Source: Hahella chejuensis KCTC 2396 (GTDB lineage: Bacteria; Pseudomonadota; Gammaproteobacteria; Pseudomonadales; Oleiphilaceae). From it: 64,000 nt of DNA. Positions 51,112 through 60,441 of this stretch are shown here, in pieces. Below the pieces are notes generated by a model. That model saw only the letters and a list, made by a program, of their open reading frames with translations, made no database searches and was not told the DNA's origin. The translations under genes and the position numbers were made by a program. The DNA lies in the NCBI RefSeq assembly GCF_000012985.1, contig NC_007645.1:2820501-2884500 (forward strand). Reading direction: 5' to 3'. Each line of letters begins with the position of its first letter. Positions within the stretch are counted from its first letter, which is position 1.

Positions 51112-53133
51112 TCAAGCCACAGAATCCGACCCACCCTTAGCCTCCAGCAATCCTGGCTTGATCAGCGAGTAGTAGCGATATTGGCCGGGGCCGGATTTTT
51201 TGGCTTCGTACATGGCTTCGTCGGCGTAGCGGAGGAGGGTGGTTTCGTCGTCGGCGTCGTCTGGGTAAACGGCGATGCCGATGCTGGGGGAGGTATGAAT
51301 GTGGGCGCCGCCCAGTATGTACGGCCGCGACAGGCTGATGACGACGCTTTTGGCGAGGCGGGCGGAGTTGTTGAGGTTCTTGTGGTCAAGGGCGACGATG
51401 ACGAATTCGTCTCCGCCCAGGCGTGAAATCAGATCGGACTCACGGCAAACGTTTTTCAGGCGAAATGCGACTTCCCGCAGCAGGGCGTCTCCCGCGTCGT
51501 GGCCATAAGTGTCGTTAACGGCTTTGAAGCGGTCCATGTCCAGATACAGCAGCGCCAGCTTGCGTTTGCGGCGGCGGGCCATGGCCAGCTCTTGAAACAG
51601 GTAGGCGGTCAGAAAGCGTCGGTTGGCGAGCCCGGTAAGGGAGTCGTGAGTGGCGAAGTATTCCGCCTGACGTTGCGCGGTCATCTCGGAAATGAGCAGC
51701 GCCGCGCCGACAGGGCCGCTTTGCCCGTCCTCGAAGAGCGGCAGGCAGGCGGCCAGAAAGTGTCTTTCCAGTTCATTCGACGTGTCCTCTATGACGGCTT
51801 CTGCATTGTAGGAAGGCGTTCCTGACAACAGCGTTTGTGAAAGCGGCGTTTCAAATTGCGTCAGAAGTTCAGAAGGCAGTTCAGTGATCATGCGCCCATT
51901 CACTACACTGTTTTGTAGTCCGCTCCACTCGGCCAGTCTCCCATTCATGCGCAAGCAGCGCATGTTCTGGTCGACAATGACGATGCCGATAGGAGCGCCT
52001 TCATAAAGCATATCCAATTCCGCATATTGACGTTGTAACGCGGTCTCCCTGGACTCCAATTGCCGCATCATGTCGCCCAGCGCGTCGCTCAGGAGATGGA
52101 TTTCCTGAGGCGCGGACTGTCTCATGCGAAAGGCGACCAGACGGGCGCCGTCTTTGATTTCCCGCGCTGCGGCGGCGAGAGACTTCAATGGCCGGGAAAT
52201 TTGCTTAGCAATACCCCATCCCAACAGAGCGAATACGGCGGCGATAAATGCTCCCCAGCGCCAGATAGCGGTTCGCAACTGACGAACCGGCGCCAGCGCT
52301 GTTTCAGCCTGTTGGCGCGCCACGACAGTCCAACCCAAGCCTTTATAGCTGCGGAAGCCTTTGGTGTCGGCGAATCCCGTCAGGTAGCGCTCGCCGTCTG
52401 GCCATTGGGTCAGGCCTATCGCATTGGCCTTGAGCGAATCCGGCAAATAGATGTCCATGGCGAGCAGGGCGTCGGGCCCCAGAATAACGCGGTGCTGTTG
52501 GGATAGCACCAAGAACTCGAGCTTTTGACTTTGGTGGCGCAGAACATTCGCCGCCAGCTCCGACGCCCAGTCCCAACTCACATAAGCGCCCAGTATCCCG
52601 ATAACAAGACCTTGCGAGTTACGGACAGGGGTGGCCATCTCAATGAAATTTGAAAGCTTTGTGGTAAAGCCGGGACTATCGACGCCATCCTGGCGCAGGC
52701 TGCGAATATCGCCCACATAAGGGCCAGCTTTGCCGTTGAGCCACCAAGTCTGGTCTGAGACATTCATTCCCTCCATCAAACCGCCGGTGGCTTGCAGCAC
52801 AAGACCGTTCTCATCAGTGAAGCCGATCCAGGCGTAATATTCCTGGGTTTTCTTCAGCGCTTCCAGGATATTACGGCGCTCCTCCTCCTGGCCATCACGC
52901 AAATAGCGGATGGTGGGAAGGCTGGAGACGTTGATGATGTCCCGCAATCTTGCGTAGATGCCCCGATCGAGATCTTCGGCCAATTGCGACGCTGCGCCGA
53001 TGAACTGGCGATCCAGTTCTTTCTGAAGGCGGAGGGAGGCTTCGTAATCGACAATAGCGCTCACCACGGCGGTCGTCGCGATGACCACACCGGCGAAGCT
53101 GAGAGAAAGCAGGGTCCTTAACCTTAAGTTCAT
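51112..53133 (-). CDS. membrane diguanylate cyclase with dCache, HAMP and PAS-like domains
   Basis: 673 aa from the ATG at 53133, which directly precedes the first membrane helix (LRTLLSLSFAGVVIATTAVV); the ATG at 53259 would add 42 residues before the helix. A periplasmic Cache-type sensor (~30-270; WIGFTDENGLVLQATGG, ATPVRNSQGLVIGILGAYVS) is followed by a second membrane helix (~290-310), HAMP-like segment KQISRPLKSLAAAAREIKDG, PAS-like domain (LDMLYEGAPIGIVIVDQNMR) and GGDEF domain. The active site is intact (SRLGGDEFVIVAL, ~572) with DMDRFKAVNDTYGHDAGD before it. An RESD five residues before GGDEF fits the inhibitory I-site. It makes c-di-GMP from two GTP in response to an external ligand. 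It lies 113 bp behind the ternary-system operon on the same strand. Confidence 0.92.
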   Translation of the reverse strand: MNLRLRTLLSLSFAGVVIATTAVVSAIVDYEASLRLQKELDRQFIGAASQLAEDLDRGIYARLRDIINVSSLPTIRYLRDGQEEERRNILEALKKTQEYYAWIGFTDENGLVLQATGGLMEGMNVSDQTWWLNGKAGPYVGDIRSLRQDGVDSPGFTTKLSNFIEMATPVRNSQGLVIGILGAYVSWDWASELAANVLRHQSQKLEFLVLSQQHRVILGPDALLAMDIYLPDSLKANAIGLTQWPDGERYLTGFADTKGFRSYKGLGWTVVARQQAETALAPVRQLRTAIWRWGAFIAAVFALLGWGIAKQISRPLKSLAAAAREIKDGARLVAFRMRQSAPQEIHLLSDALGDMMRQLESRETALQRQYAELDMLYEGAPIGIVIVDQNMRCLRMNGRLAEWSGLQNSVVNGRMITELPSELLTQFETPLSQTLLSGTPSYNAEAVIEDTSNELERHFLAACLPLFEDGQSGPVGAALLISEMTAQRQAEYFATHDSLTGLANRRFLTAYLFQELAMARRRKRKLALLYLDMDRFKAVNDTYGHDAGDALLREVAFRLKNVCRESDLISRLGGDEFVIVALDHKNLNNSARLAKSVVISLSRPYILGGAHIHTSPSIGIAVYPDDADDETTLLRYADEAMYEAKKSGPGQYRYYSLIKPGLLEAKGGSDSVA

Positions 53134-53246
53134 TGCGGACGTCCCGGCCACAAGGGGAGGGTTCTTTAGGTGTAGATGAGCGGACCCAAAACTGCAAGAG
53201 GTAAGCGATGGCGGAAGAAAATATATTTTCTCCCGCCTGTGTGGGT

Positions 53247-55952
53247 CTAAAGACTCCAATCCGCGACCAGACGACCCTCGGCAAGCTCTATCACCATGAC
53301 TTTGCCGTCGTCGCTATACAGCGCGAGTCGTCCGGGAAAGAACTTGGCGCGCACCGGCGCAAAGCCTTCCACATTGATGGACAGACAGAGCTGGCGGATA
53401 AGCCGCCCCTGTCTTGCATACAGCCTAAACTTGCGGCCGCCGCCGGGACTCTGGGTTGCCACCGCCAGCCAGTCGTCCTCCAGCAGAACATGCGCGATTT
53501 TGTCCGTTGGCGGCAGCGCGAGGGGGTCTCCGCGATGATCGCCCTCAATCAGCGACAAATACTCCACGCCGGTGTCGCGAGGATCTTTGAAGATGCCGGC
53601 GATGACGCCATCCGACCCCATCGCCAGGGGGCGACACTGGCGAATCATCGTTTTGCTGATTGGGTCGCGGGCGCGCAGGAAAAAATGCGGCAACCGATAG
53701 CGCCATAATTCGAAGGCGTCTTCGGAGCTTTGCACCAGTAATGTCAGGCTTCGGGGTGTCCGATTGAGGGCGACGACCTGGCCAGGCAAGTCGGAGATGC
53801 TCCACAAAGCGGTTCTCTGTGGGTTCAGTACATCCAGCGACCACAGACTGACGCCTTCTGCGGCGATCCATTGCCCGCCGTCGAAGCTGTCGGCGATGCG
53901 GTCGGCTTTAAGCTCCAGCCAGCGGCGCACGCTGCGTCCGGCGAGATCAAAATATTGCGCTTTGATAAAGCTTTCGTTGCGGTCCAGCACCAGGGCGCGA
54001 TTACCGTGATCCGAACCCACCAGCGCGCGGGCGCCGACAGACCAGCTGTGAATGCATTGGCCCAGGGCGTTATGCATGAACAGACCCGCATCGCCCCGAG
54101 CGATAAGGAAACCGCCATTGTGCAGCGGGCAGATATCCAGGATGGCGGCGCCGGCGCCTTTGGTGAGGCCGTATTCCAGAGGCTGGACGCGGGTATATAG
54201 CGCTTCACCTTGGCTGCGACCAGCAGCGCCCAGACTGAGGGCGGTTATTTCATGACTCAATAATGGATCAGCCGCCACGCCAAGGAGTCGCTGCAGCAAA
54301 CGTTTATCATACTGCGCGTGTCCGGCGCTTAGCTCGTTGAGCAGGGCGCGCACCGCCGTTCTCGCCGCCAGACGCACCGCCTCCTGCTTGGCGTCTGCGC
54401 CGCTGCTCGTGCTCAGCTCCTGAATGAGCGTGTAGCGAACATTGACGTATTCAGCTTGATCCGTCGACAGTATGCGCAGCACTTCCGTTAGATAGGTTTG
54501 CGCATTGGCGGGATGTCCGCTCTTCAGATAGTAGACCAACAATTTGGCGGCGTTGTCGCCGCCTTCGGAAACCGCTTTGCTGATCCAGTCGATCACTTCG
54601 GCGCGCTTATCCTCCAGCGGCCAGGCAAGCGTCACCGCTGCATGAAAGTCGCCTTCCGCCGCTTGTAGGCTGGCGAATTCCCAGCGCATGCGGTCGGCTT
54701 CTTCCGGGGCGTGTCGTTGCAGCAGATCAAGGACGTTTTTGTGGCAGCCAGTCTGTCTGACGATAGCAATGGCGCGCTCTATATCACCAGCCAGGAGCCA
54801 TTGTCGCACGACTCGGGCGGGGAAAAGTTGCTGTCCTTCCGCCAGCTCAGCCGCCAGTTTGAAGCGGCCGTGCTTTTCCAGATAGTCCACCGCTCTCTCG
54901 TATTTGCGCAATAGATCCGCCAGCACGAAGGCGGCTTCTTCGACTTTTCCGGCGGCGTCCAGCCGTTTGAACGCCTGCTCATACGTCCGCTCCAGCAGCG
55001 ACATGGACTCATCCTGCACGTACACGGAGCCGCCGCTGTTTTGCCTTTGAGTGCTCAGGGATAGACTCTGGCGAGAGTCGGGCGCGCCAAAGGCCGGGCG
55101 GCCGGGGCCGCGCTCAAAAGCGTCTCTTATATCCTGCAGGGGAATGGCGTTTTTCAGCGCCTCTTCCAGCAACCCCTGCTCAAACAGCTCCATCATCTTG
55201 TGCAGATGCTGAGCCTGTTTCCTGCCCAGGAAGGCGCCCATGCGCGTAGTCATGAGATACATCGACACTGCATCGCGCATTCTCGACCAGGGCGAGCCTG
55301 AGGGACGGGACGGACCTGACGCGGTTGCAGGGCGGTTACCTCCCGATTGTCCGAATAAACCGGATAGCGCAGCCCGAACCAGACCGGAAAGCGTAGGGCC
55401 GCTGCTGGCGCCTGACTGACTCTGCTTCAGCGCCTCAAGGGTTTCCTGTTGCGCTTGCGATGCTTGCAAACCGGCCCCTTTGAATACCTGACGGACATTA
55501 CTGTCGACATGTTGGATGGCCACTTCCGGCGGGTTGATTTCCCCCAGCGGCTCCACCGTCAAGACCCGGTAGCGGTTGATGGCGATAAACTCGGACGGGG
55601 CGCGCAGTTTCTCCTTGTGTAAGGATAGCCGCGCCAGGTCTCCGGCGTGCTGGCGCAGCAGCCACTGTAAAGGCGCATTTGCAGTAAACTGGCCTTCCTG
55701 CAAGGGCGTGGTCGACAACGTATCGCCATAGCGCACCAGTGCGTAAGCGCTGATCTGCTGGCAGTTCAGCTCTCGCGGCTGCGGCCAGACCAGCGCCCAG
55801 CATCCGTCCAGCTCATATAAAAACGCGCCTGGAATCCAGTTTTCCAGAATTTGACGCTTCAGTCCGTCGAGATTCGCGTTACCGCTCCCCGGCTCCAGCA
55901 AGAGTCCCTGGCAATCCAGAACGCCTTGATGTAACAGTTTTTTGGCTTTCAT
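53247..55952 (-). CDS. bpX6-like plus beta-propeller protein of a MoxR-vWA-propeller ternary system
   Basis: 901 aa. The N-terminal ~160 residues (LLHQGVLDCQGLLLEPGSGN, LENWIPGAFLYELDGCWALV) resemble the bpX6 domain named from MoxR-vWA-beta-propeller ternary systems. A low-complexity linker follows (~160-225), then an alpha-helical, TPR-like section (~290-530; LERTYEQAFKRLDAAGKVEE, AVDYLEKHGRFKLAAELAEG). The last ~350 residues are WD/propeller-like strands (DICPLHNGGFLIARGDAGLF, IAGIFKDPRDTGVEYLSLIE). There is no signal peptide. The ATG overlaps the previous gene's stop (ATGA). It is probably a cytosolic scaffold that holds the ATPase-vWA machine or its client. The bpX6 call is by recall of the pattern and needs a profile search. 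Confidence 0.65.
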   Translation of the reverse strand: MKAKKLLHQGVLDCQGLLLEPGSGNANLDGLKRQILENWIPGAFLYELDGCWALVWPQPRELNCQQISAYALVRYGDTLSTTPLQEGQFTANAPLQWLLRQHAGDLARLSLHKEKLRAPSEFIAINRYRVLTVEPLGEINPPEVAIQHVDSNVRQVFKGAGLQASQAQQETLEALKQSQSGASSGPTLSGLVRAALSGLFGQSGGNRPATASGPSRPSGSPWSRMRDAVSMYLMTTRMGAFLGRKQAQHLHKMMELFEQGLLEEALKNAIPLQDIRDAFERGPGRPAFGAPDSRQSLSLSTQRQNSGGSVYVQDESMSLLERTYEQAFKRLDAAGKVEEAAFVLADLLRKYERAVDYLEKHGRFKLAAELAEGQQLFPARVVRQWLLAGDIERAIAIVRQTGCHKNVLDLLQRHAPEEADRMRWEFASLQAAEGDFHAAVTLAWPLEDKRAEVIDWISKAVSEGGDNAAKLLVYYLKSGHPANAQTYLTEVLRILSTDQAEYVNVRYTLIQELSTSSGADAKQEAVRLAARTAVRALLNELSAGHAQYDKRLLQRLLGVAADPLLSHEITALSLGAAGRSQGEALYTRVQPLEYGLTKGAGAAILDICPLHNGGFLIARGDAGLFMHNALGQCIHSWSVGARALVGSDHGNRALVLDRNESFIKAQYFDLAGRSVRRWLELKADRIADSFDGGQWIAAEGVSLWSLDVLNPQRTALWSISDLPGQVVALNRTPRSLTLLVQSSEDAFELWRYRLPHFFLRARDPISKTMIRQCRPLAMGSDGVIAGIFKDPRDTGVEYLSLIEGDHRGDPLALPPTDKIAHVLLEDDWLAVATQSPGGGRKFRLYARQGRLIRQLCLSINVEGFAPVRAKFFPGRLALYSDDGKVMVIELAEGRLVADWSL

Positions 55953-57820
55953 GGACGTTCTCCGACCGGAGCGGAAACGGTCTCGGATACGCCTTGGATC
56001 GGCAGGCGCAGCAGCTCTTCCTGCTTCAGGATGGCGTAGACGACGTAATCCCCATTTTCTTCGATGTAGTGCAGATAGGGCAGGTGCGGATTGATCATCA
56101 TATGCGACATCCTGCGCGTATTTTTCATTACCAGAAAAGCATGGGAATCCTGACGGGCGGTGACTTTTGTCGCGCAGGGCTCCAGCACAATCAGACTGGG
56201 TCTTGACTGACGCACATACCCTCCCAGCTCTTCCGCTGCTGGCGCGAATGAGACGATACCGACCACGGTCCCATCCGTCGCGGCGATGTCAATGGTTTCG
56301 TTCACCGAGGCGGCCGAGATCTTCCAGGTATTCTCAGCATATTGATACGCCATGGCGGGCACGCCCTGTACAGAACCATGAGATCCGGTATGGAAGAAAA
56401 CACTGGGCTCTGTTTGCAGCTCAGTAGGAAACTGCTTCTCTTTCAGGGGCGCGCTATCGCCACTCATGGAGCCATAGACGATCAAGTTCGGCTTGCGCCA
56501 GACTGCTCGGAACAAGCGTTTGCCATAAGCGCCGAGATGTAGAACGTCTCCGTCTTTACTCTCAAACTCCGCGTCTTCAGCGTTCCAGTTCATATACAGC
56601 AACCTTCCTCTGGCGTCTTTCACCCAAAGTTGGCGCTGCTCCTTGGCGGTAGGCGTGAAAAACAAGGGGTTTGGCGGCGTCCCTGGCGGCTGGGGGGAGC
56701 GAGGGTTGGCGCCAGGACGGGCCAGGGTTTCCTGGCAGCCTGGAAAACGGTGGAGATAGGTCTTTTGTCCCGAGACGAGAATTGCGCTGAGACGTTTTTT
56801 GCTGAGAGACAAAGCCAGCAACTGCTGGCTCTTTGGCCAAGCCAGCGTTTTCACCCCTCCCGGGTTTTCGCGGGAGGAGCCTGGAATGGACATGGCGACA
56901 ATTCTATTGGGGCCCTGGAAGAACGCCAGCTTGCGGCCGTTCTGGCTGAACGCCGCGAACCCGGTGATAGCTTCTTGCTGAGTCGATGTGGGCGTCGCTT
57001 TGTTCCGGCTGAATGGGTTGCGCAGCAGACGCAGACCGATGTCCTGCTCCGGCAGGGCGAGGGTGAGCGTTTTAGCGGAGGTGGACGGGCCGCCTGACGG
57101 CTTCTCTGAATGGGAACGCGCTGGCGGCAGGCTGACTCGCAGCGCCGGCGCGGAGCCGATCGCCACGCTTTCCTCGATCAGAATGGAGCGGGAATGGGGA
57201 AGGGGGGCGGTGTCTGGGGTATGGCCGCCTACCAGCCACAACTCTGAATACTCCAGTTCCTGCAAGCGTCGTTTCCAGGCGGACATATGTGCTGTGGTTG
57301 CCGGCTGCGAGTGGCGAGAGCGCAGCATTTTCATGACGGCGCCTTCGTCCGCCTGCTCGCTCAGTTGCAAACTGTCGTCCTGCAACACGCCCCAGCGCAG
57401 TATGCGCTTTTGCTGAGCCGTGCGACGCAGGAACAGGATAAACAGCGCCAGATGCGCGAGTCGGGGCGCGCCTAACTGCATGGGGCCGCTGTCAAAAAGC
57501 AGGATGGCGCTTTGATCGTTGCGTGACGTTTTCTGCGCCTGCGCCAAAAACAGGTGTTCGCCCATGGCCGCTCTGCGCATGAATTCCTGCGGGAAACGTT
57601 TGGCGACCGTCCACTCGCTAAGCAGTAAGCGTTGATAGTCCGCTTCTCTTGATACGCCTGCGTAGCCGTCCGGTTCGCGCTCGCCTGACAGCGCGCTGAG
57701 TCGCGCCGGGCCAAACAGCGTCGCCAGTTTTTGCTGCGCTGCGTTCAGATAATCTCCCAGGTCATCCTGAAACAACTGCAACAGAACGGACCATTTTTCG
57801 GCGCCTTTATTAAGCTGCAT
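55949..57820 (-). CDS. degenerate vWA plus beta-propeller protein of the ternary system
   Basis: 623 aa. An N-terminal region (~1-110) is followed by a vWA-like segment (~110-230) in which SAILLFDSGPMQLG takes the place of the MIDAS motif D-x-S-x-S, then HLALFILFLRRTAQQ and RILRWGVLQDDSLQ. A Pro/Ser-rich linker leads to repeated four-stranded blade-like segments (~265-600; FAAFSQNGRKLAFFQGPNRI, AYGKRLFRAVWRKPNLIVYG). The gene overlaps its upstream neighbour by 11 bp and its downstream one by 4 bp, so translation is coupled. In ternary systems the vWA protein works with the MoxR ATPase. The altered MIDAS suggests metal-independent or structural use. Confidence 0.6.
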   Translation of the reverse strand: MQLNKGAEKWSVLLQLFQDDLGDYLNAAQQKLATLFGPARLSALSGEREPDGYAGVSREADYQRLLLSEWTVAKRFPQEFMRRAAMGEHLFLAQAQKTSRNDQSAILLFDSGPMQLGAPRLAHLALFILFLRRTAQQKRILRWGVLQDDSLQLSEQADEGAVMKMLRSRHSQPATTAHMSAWKRRLQELEYSELWLVGGHTPDTAPLPHSRSILIEESVAIGSAPALRVSLPPARSHSEKPSGGPSTSAKTLTLALPEQDIGLRLLRNPFSRNKATPTSTQQEAITGFAAFSQNGRKLAFFQGPNRIVAMSIPGSSRENPGGVKTLAWPKSQQLLALSLSKKRLSAILVSGQKTYLHRFPGCQETLARPGANPRSPQPPGTPPNPLFFTPTAKEQRQLWVKDARGRLLYMNWNAEDAEFESKDGDVLHLGAYGKRLFRAVWRKPNLIVYGSMSGDSAPLKEKQFPTELQTEPSVFFHTGSHGSVQGVPAMAYQYAENTWKISAASVNETIDIAATDGTVVGIVSFAPAAEELGGYVRQSRPSLIVLEPCATKVTARQDSHAFLVMKNTRRMSHMMINPHLPYLHYIEENGDYVVYAILKQEELLRLPIQGVSETVSAPVGERP

Positions 57821-58229
57821 GACGTTTCAGTATGTCCTGAATAGTATGCGGGTCCAGAGGCAGGGCCTCCCGCAGGGGAATCAAGGTTTGCCGCTCCGGG
57901 TCGATGGCGAAATCGCCGGAACCGGCGTGACGATGCACGGCGTGTTGCAACAGGTCTGGCGGCGTCGTCGGTTGTAAATAAGTCGGCCACCACAGATGCG
58001 GACTGGATGCCGCGCGCCCCAGATAAATAACGCCGGGAATCCAGGGGAGATCTTGCTCCCGGCCCAGGATGACGATGCAGGACGCAGCGGCGACGCCAAG
58101 CAGCGCGGTCTGGCGATCCGGCTGCAATTGCAGGAGGCTGCGCAGACAGTCGACTTTGTGTTCTTCGCGCGCGAGCAGTCCGCCGGGTTGCGTCGGCCGC
58201 TCACAGCGAACCCATTCGATCTCGATCAT
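57810..58229 (-). CDS. bpX5-like small protein of the ternary system
   Basis: 139 aa, no signal peptide or membrane helix. Core segments TALLGVAAASCIVILGREQD, LPWIPGVIYLGRAASSPHLW and WPTYLQPTTPPDLLQHAV match my memory of the bpX5 domain found beside MoxR and vWA-propeller genes. The tail is LDPHTIQDILKRHAA. Its ATG overlaps the MoxR stop (ATGA), so it is made with the ATPase. It has no enzymatic motif and is probably an adaptor. The family name is tentative. Confidence 0.6.
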   Translation of the reverse strand: MIEIEWVRCERPTQPGGLLAREEHKVDCLRSLLQLQPDRQTALLGVAAASCIVILGREQDLPWIPGVIYLGRAASSPHLWWPTYLQPTTPPDLLQHAVHRHAGSGDFAIDPERQTLIPLREALPLDPHTIQDILKRHAA

Positions 58230-59359
58230 TCCGCTTGCGGCGCCTCATGCTGCGTCAATGCGTCCTGCAGGCGCTGGCGCAGGGCGATGAGGCGGTCAGG
58301 CAGGGCGTCTGGCGCAAACCCCGCGTCGATTTCCCTGCCCAGCGCTTCCAAACGGCTGCGGCGTTCATCGGAGGGCGCTTCCTGTAACAGCGTCTCCGCT
58401 GACTCAGCCAGTCGCGCGGCGCGGGAGGCGGGACTGTTGGCGGCGGCTTCCGCAGCGGCGGATAGCGCGTCATTTTCACAATGGCGCAATGCGTCACTCA
58501 GAATCTCACGGGCGCTTTCCTGATTCTCCCGGGTGGGGACGGCGTACAGCAGCGGCCACAGGTCCGCCTCAGTGGGCTGGTTGCGACCCGCCAAGGTCGC
58601 GGCGGCGCTGATCAGGCCTTGCGCTTTCACCACTCTGCGGTCGGACAGTTGAATGCCTTCCTTGCGCAGCAGACGCACGCACTTCGCCAGCATGGGCTGG
58701 ACCCGCGACATGTCCGCCTGTCGCGCCTGATCCGCCAGGGTATCCAATAGCTTGATCTCGCAGCTCTTGATGGGAGGATGAGTCGCCGCCCACCAGCCCT
58801 GGCGTAACAGCTCTTCCAGCTGCGCGTCCGCTACCGGCTCCACGAAGCAGTGCACCAGGAAACGGTCAGCGAAGGCGGCGAGGGTTTCGTCTTCAGGCAG
58901 GTGGTTGGAGGCGGCGACGCAAATACGCAACGGACAATCGATTTGCGTATGTCCGCGTTTAAAACGCCTTTCATTGAGAACCCCAAGCAAGGTGTTTAGA
59001 ATTGCCGTCGATCCGAGGAAGACCTCGTCCAGAAAGGCGATTTCCGCCTCTGGCAACATACCGTCGGTGGCGGTTTCCACCACCCCTTCGGACAGCTTGC
59101 GGATATCCACGGGCCCGAAAATTTCGCTGGGTTCAGTGAAGCGTCCCAGCAGGTATTCAAAGTACCGTCCTCCCAGCGCCTGCGCGATTCGCCTGACTGC
59201 GGCGCTTTTCGCGGTGCCGGGAGGTCCGATGATCAGCAGGTGCTCCCGCGCGACGGCGGAAAGCAGAATGAGGTCGACGATCGTTTCGCGCTCAACCAGC
59301 CCTTGGGTGGCTTCTTTTACGGCTTGGCGCACTGCCGAGAGGGCGTTTGATACTTCCAT
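58226..59359 (-). CDS. MoxR-type AAA+ ATPase
   Basis: 377 aa from the ATG at 59359; the TTG at 59419 only adds a poorly conserved leader. AAA+ motifs: Walker A IIGPPGTAKSAAVRRIAQ (~45-52), FEYLLGRFTEPSEIFGPVDI (the MoxR helix-2 insert region), Walker B AEIAFLDEVFLGSTAILNTL (~107-112), sensor 1 CVAASNHLPED, and Arg in AAFADRFLVHCFVEPV. The lid is followed by a C-terminal helical tail rich in Ala and Arg. MoxR ATPases act as chaperones for vWA partners, often activating metal or multimeric targets. First gene of the four-gene overlapping operon; it diverges from the PP2C gene across a 199-bp gap. Confidence 0.88.
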   Translation of the reverse strand: MEVSNALSAVRQAVKEATQGLVERETIVDLILLSAVAREHLLIIGPPGTAKSAAVRRIAQALGGRYFEYLLGRFTEPSEIFGPVDIRKLSEGVVETATDGMLPEAEIAFLDEVFLGSTAILNTLLGVLNERRFKRGHTQIDCPLRICVAASNHLPEDETLAAFADRFLVHCFVEPVADAQLEELLRQGWWAATHPPIKSCEIKLLDTLADQARQADMSRVQPMLAKCVRLLRKEGIQLSDRRVVKAQGLISAAATLAGRNQPTEADLWPLLYAVPTRENQESAREILSDALRHCENDALSAAAEAAANSPASRAARLAESAETLLQEAPSDERRSRLEALGREIDAGFAPDALPDRLIALRQRLQDALTQHEAPQAE

Positions 59360-59558
59360 AGTAATAAGTTGCTTGCCAATGTGAGGGGGCTTCTGAAGAA
59401 TAACGGGGTGGCCGCGCAACTCGTTGTGACAACGAGGATTTGTAACAAAATGACGCGTTGCGGCCCGCTACTGAATGATAGTCGGCGCGTCGATGAAGTC
59501 AAACGATAATATGACAGGGCGCATTAGGGTTCGATAGTAAAGTCAGGGATCGCAAAGA

Positions 59559-60308
59559 GTGAAATTAAAGGTAACTTTTCAAACCAATACCGGATTGCAG
59601 CGAGAGCACAATGAAGACACTGTGTTGATCTGTGGTCAGGTGATTAACCAATCCATGCCGGAGCCCGTCACCCGGTATTTTGAAACCGCAGGATCGGAAA
59701 GCTGGGCCGTTTCCGACGGCCTTGGCGGTCACGCCTGCGGCGCACTGGCCAGCTATACGCTGTGCTCCACACTGGCGGCGTGCAATCTTAGCGTCGCGCC
59801 GGATCTGCAAAGCGTGCTGGACCGTTGCCAGTCCCGTCTGGCGGAGTTGATGCATAATCGCCCCGAGACCCACGGGCTGGGCGCCACCCTCGCCGGCGTC
59901 TACGAGCAAGAGGGCGCGCTGCATGCGTTCAACATTGGCGACTCGCGCATTTATCACTGGCAATTCGGGTACTTACGTCAGGTCAGTATTGACGATGTGT
60001 TCGGATATGACGATGATGACCCACCAGAACTAACCGGGCTGGACGGTCACAAACTGATCGCCGCCCTGGGAGTAGAGCCAATCAATAATGCTCCCTACGC
60101 CCACTACCGCCCGATTCGATTCGGCGTCACCGACAGATTGCTGATCTGCACCGATGGGGTGACGGATATCGTTTCCGCCTCTGAATTCGAGGCTAACATG
60201 ATGTCCGGCGCCACGGAGCAGGTCGGCGAATGGTTGAGCGCTCGAATCAGAGCGGGCGGAGCGCATGACAATTTTTCGTTTATTCTTATAGAAAGACTGG
60301 ATGATTGA
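59559..60308 (+). CDS. PP2C-type Ser/Thr protein phosphatase
   Basis: 249 aa from GTG 59559. PPM motifs in order: TNTGLQREHNEDTVLICG (metal Asp), WAVSDGLGGHACGALASYTL (D-G-x-G-G), THGLGATLAGVYEQEGALHA, FNIGDSRIYHWQFG, LLICTDGVTDIVSASEFE, and GGAHDNFSFILIE (terminal Asp-Asn). It would dephosphorylate Ser/Thr phosphoproteins in the cytosol. It is divergent from the MoxR gene and upstream of a Ser/Thr kinase, a PppA/PpkA-like pairing often seen with type VI secretion or large ATPase machines. No type VI genes are in the window. Confidence 0.92.
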   Translation: MKLKVTFQTNTGLQREHNEDTVLICGQVINQSMPEPVTRYFETAGSESWAVSDGLGGHACGALASYTLCSTLAACNLSVAPDLQSVLDRCQSRLAELMHNRPETHGLGATLAGVYEQEGALHAFNIGDSRIYHWQFGYLRQVSIDDVFGYDDDDPPELTGLDGHKLIAALGVEPINNAPYAHYRPIRFGVTDRLLICTDGVTDIVSASEFEANMMSGATEQVGEWLSARIRAGGAHDNFSFILIERLDD

Positions 60309-60441
60309 GTCTGGTGTGGATGACGGGTCCCGAATGACGTTGAGACGTTATGGTCGGGACTCTATTTTGGTGTTCATGCGGCTGCATCGTTGTTGCGGCC
60401 GTTGATGTACGTTTTACTCAGAGGTCTGACGGAGTGGTGCA

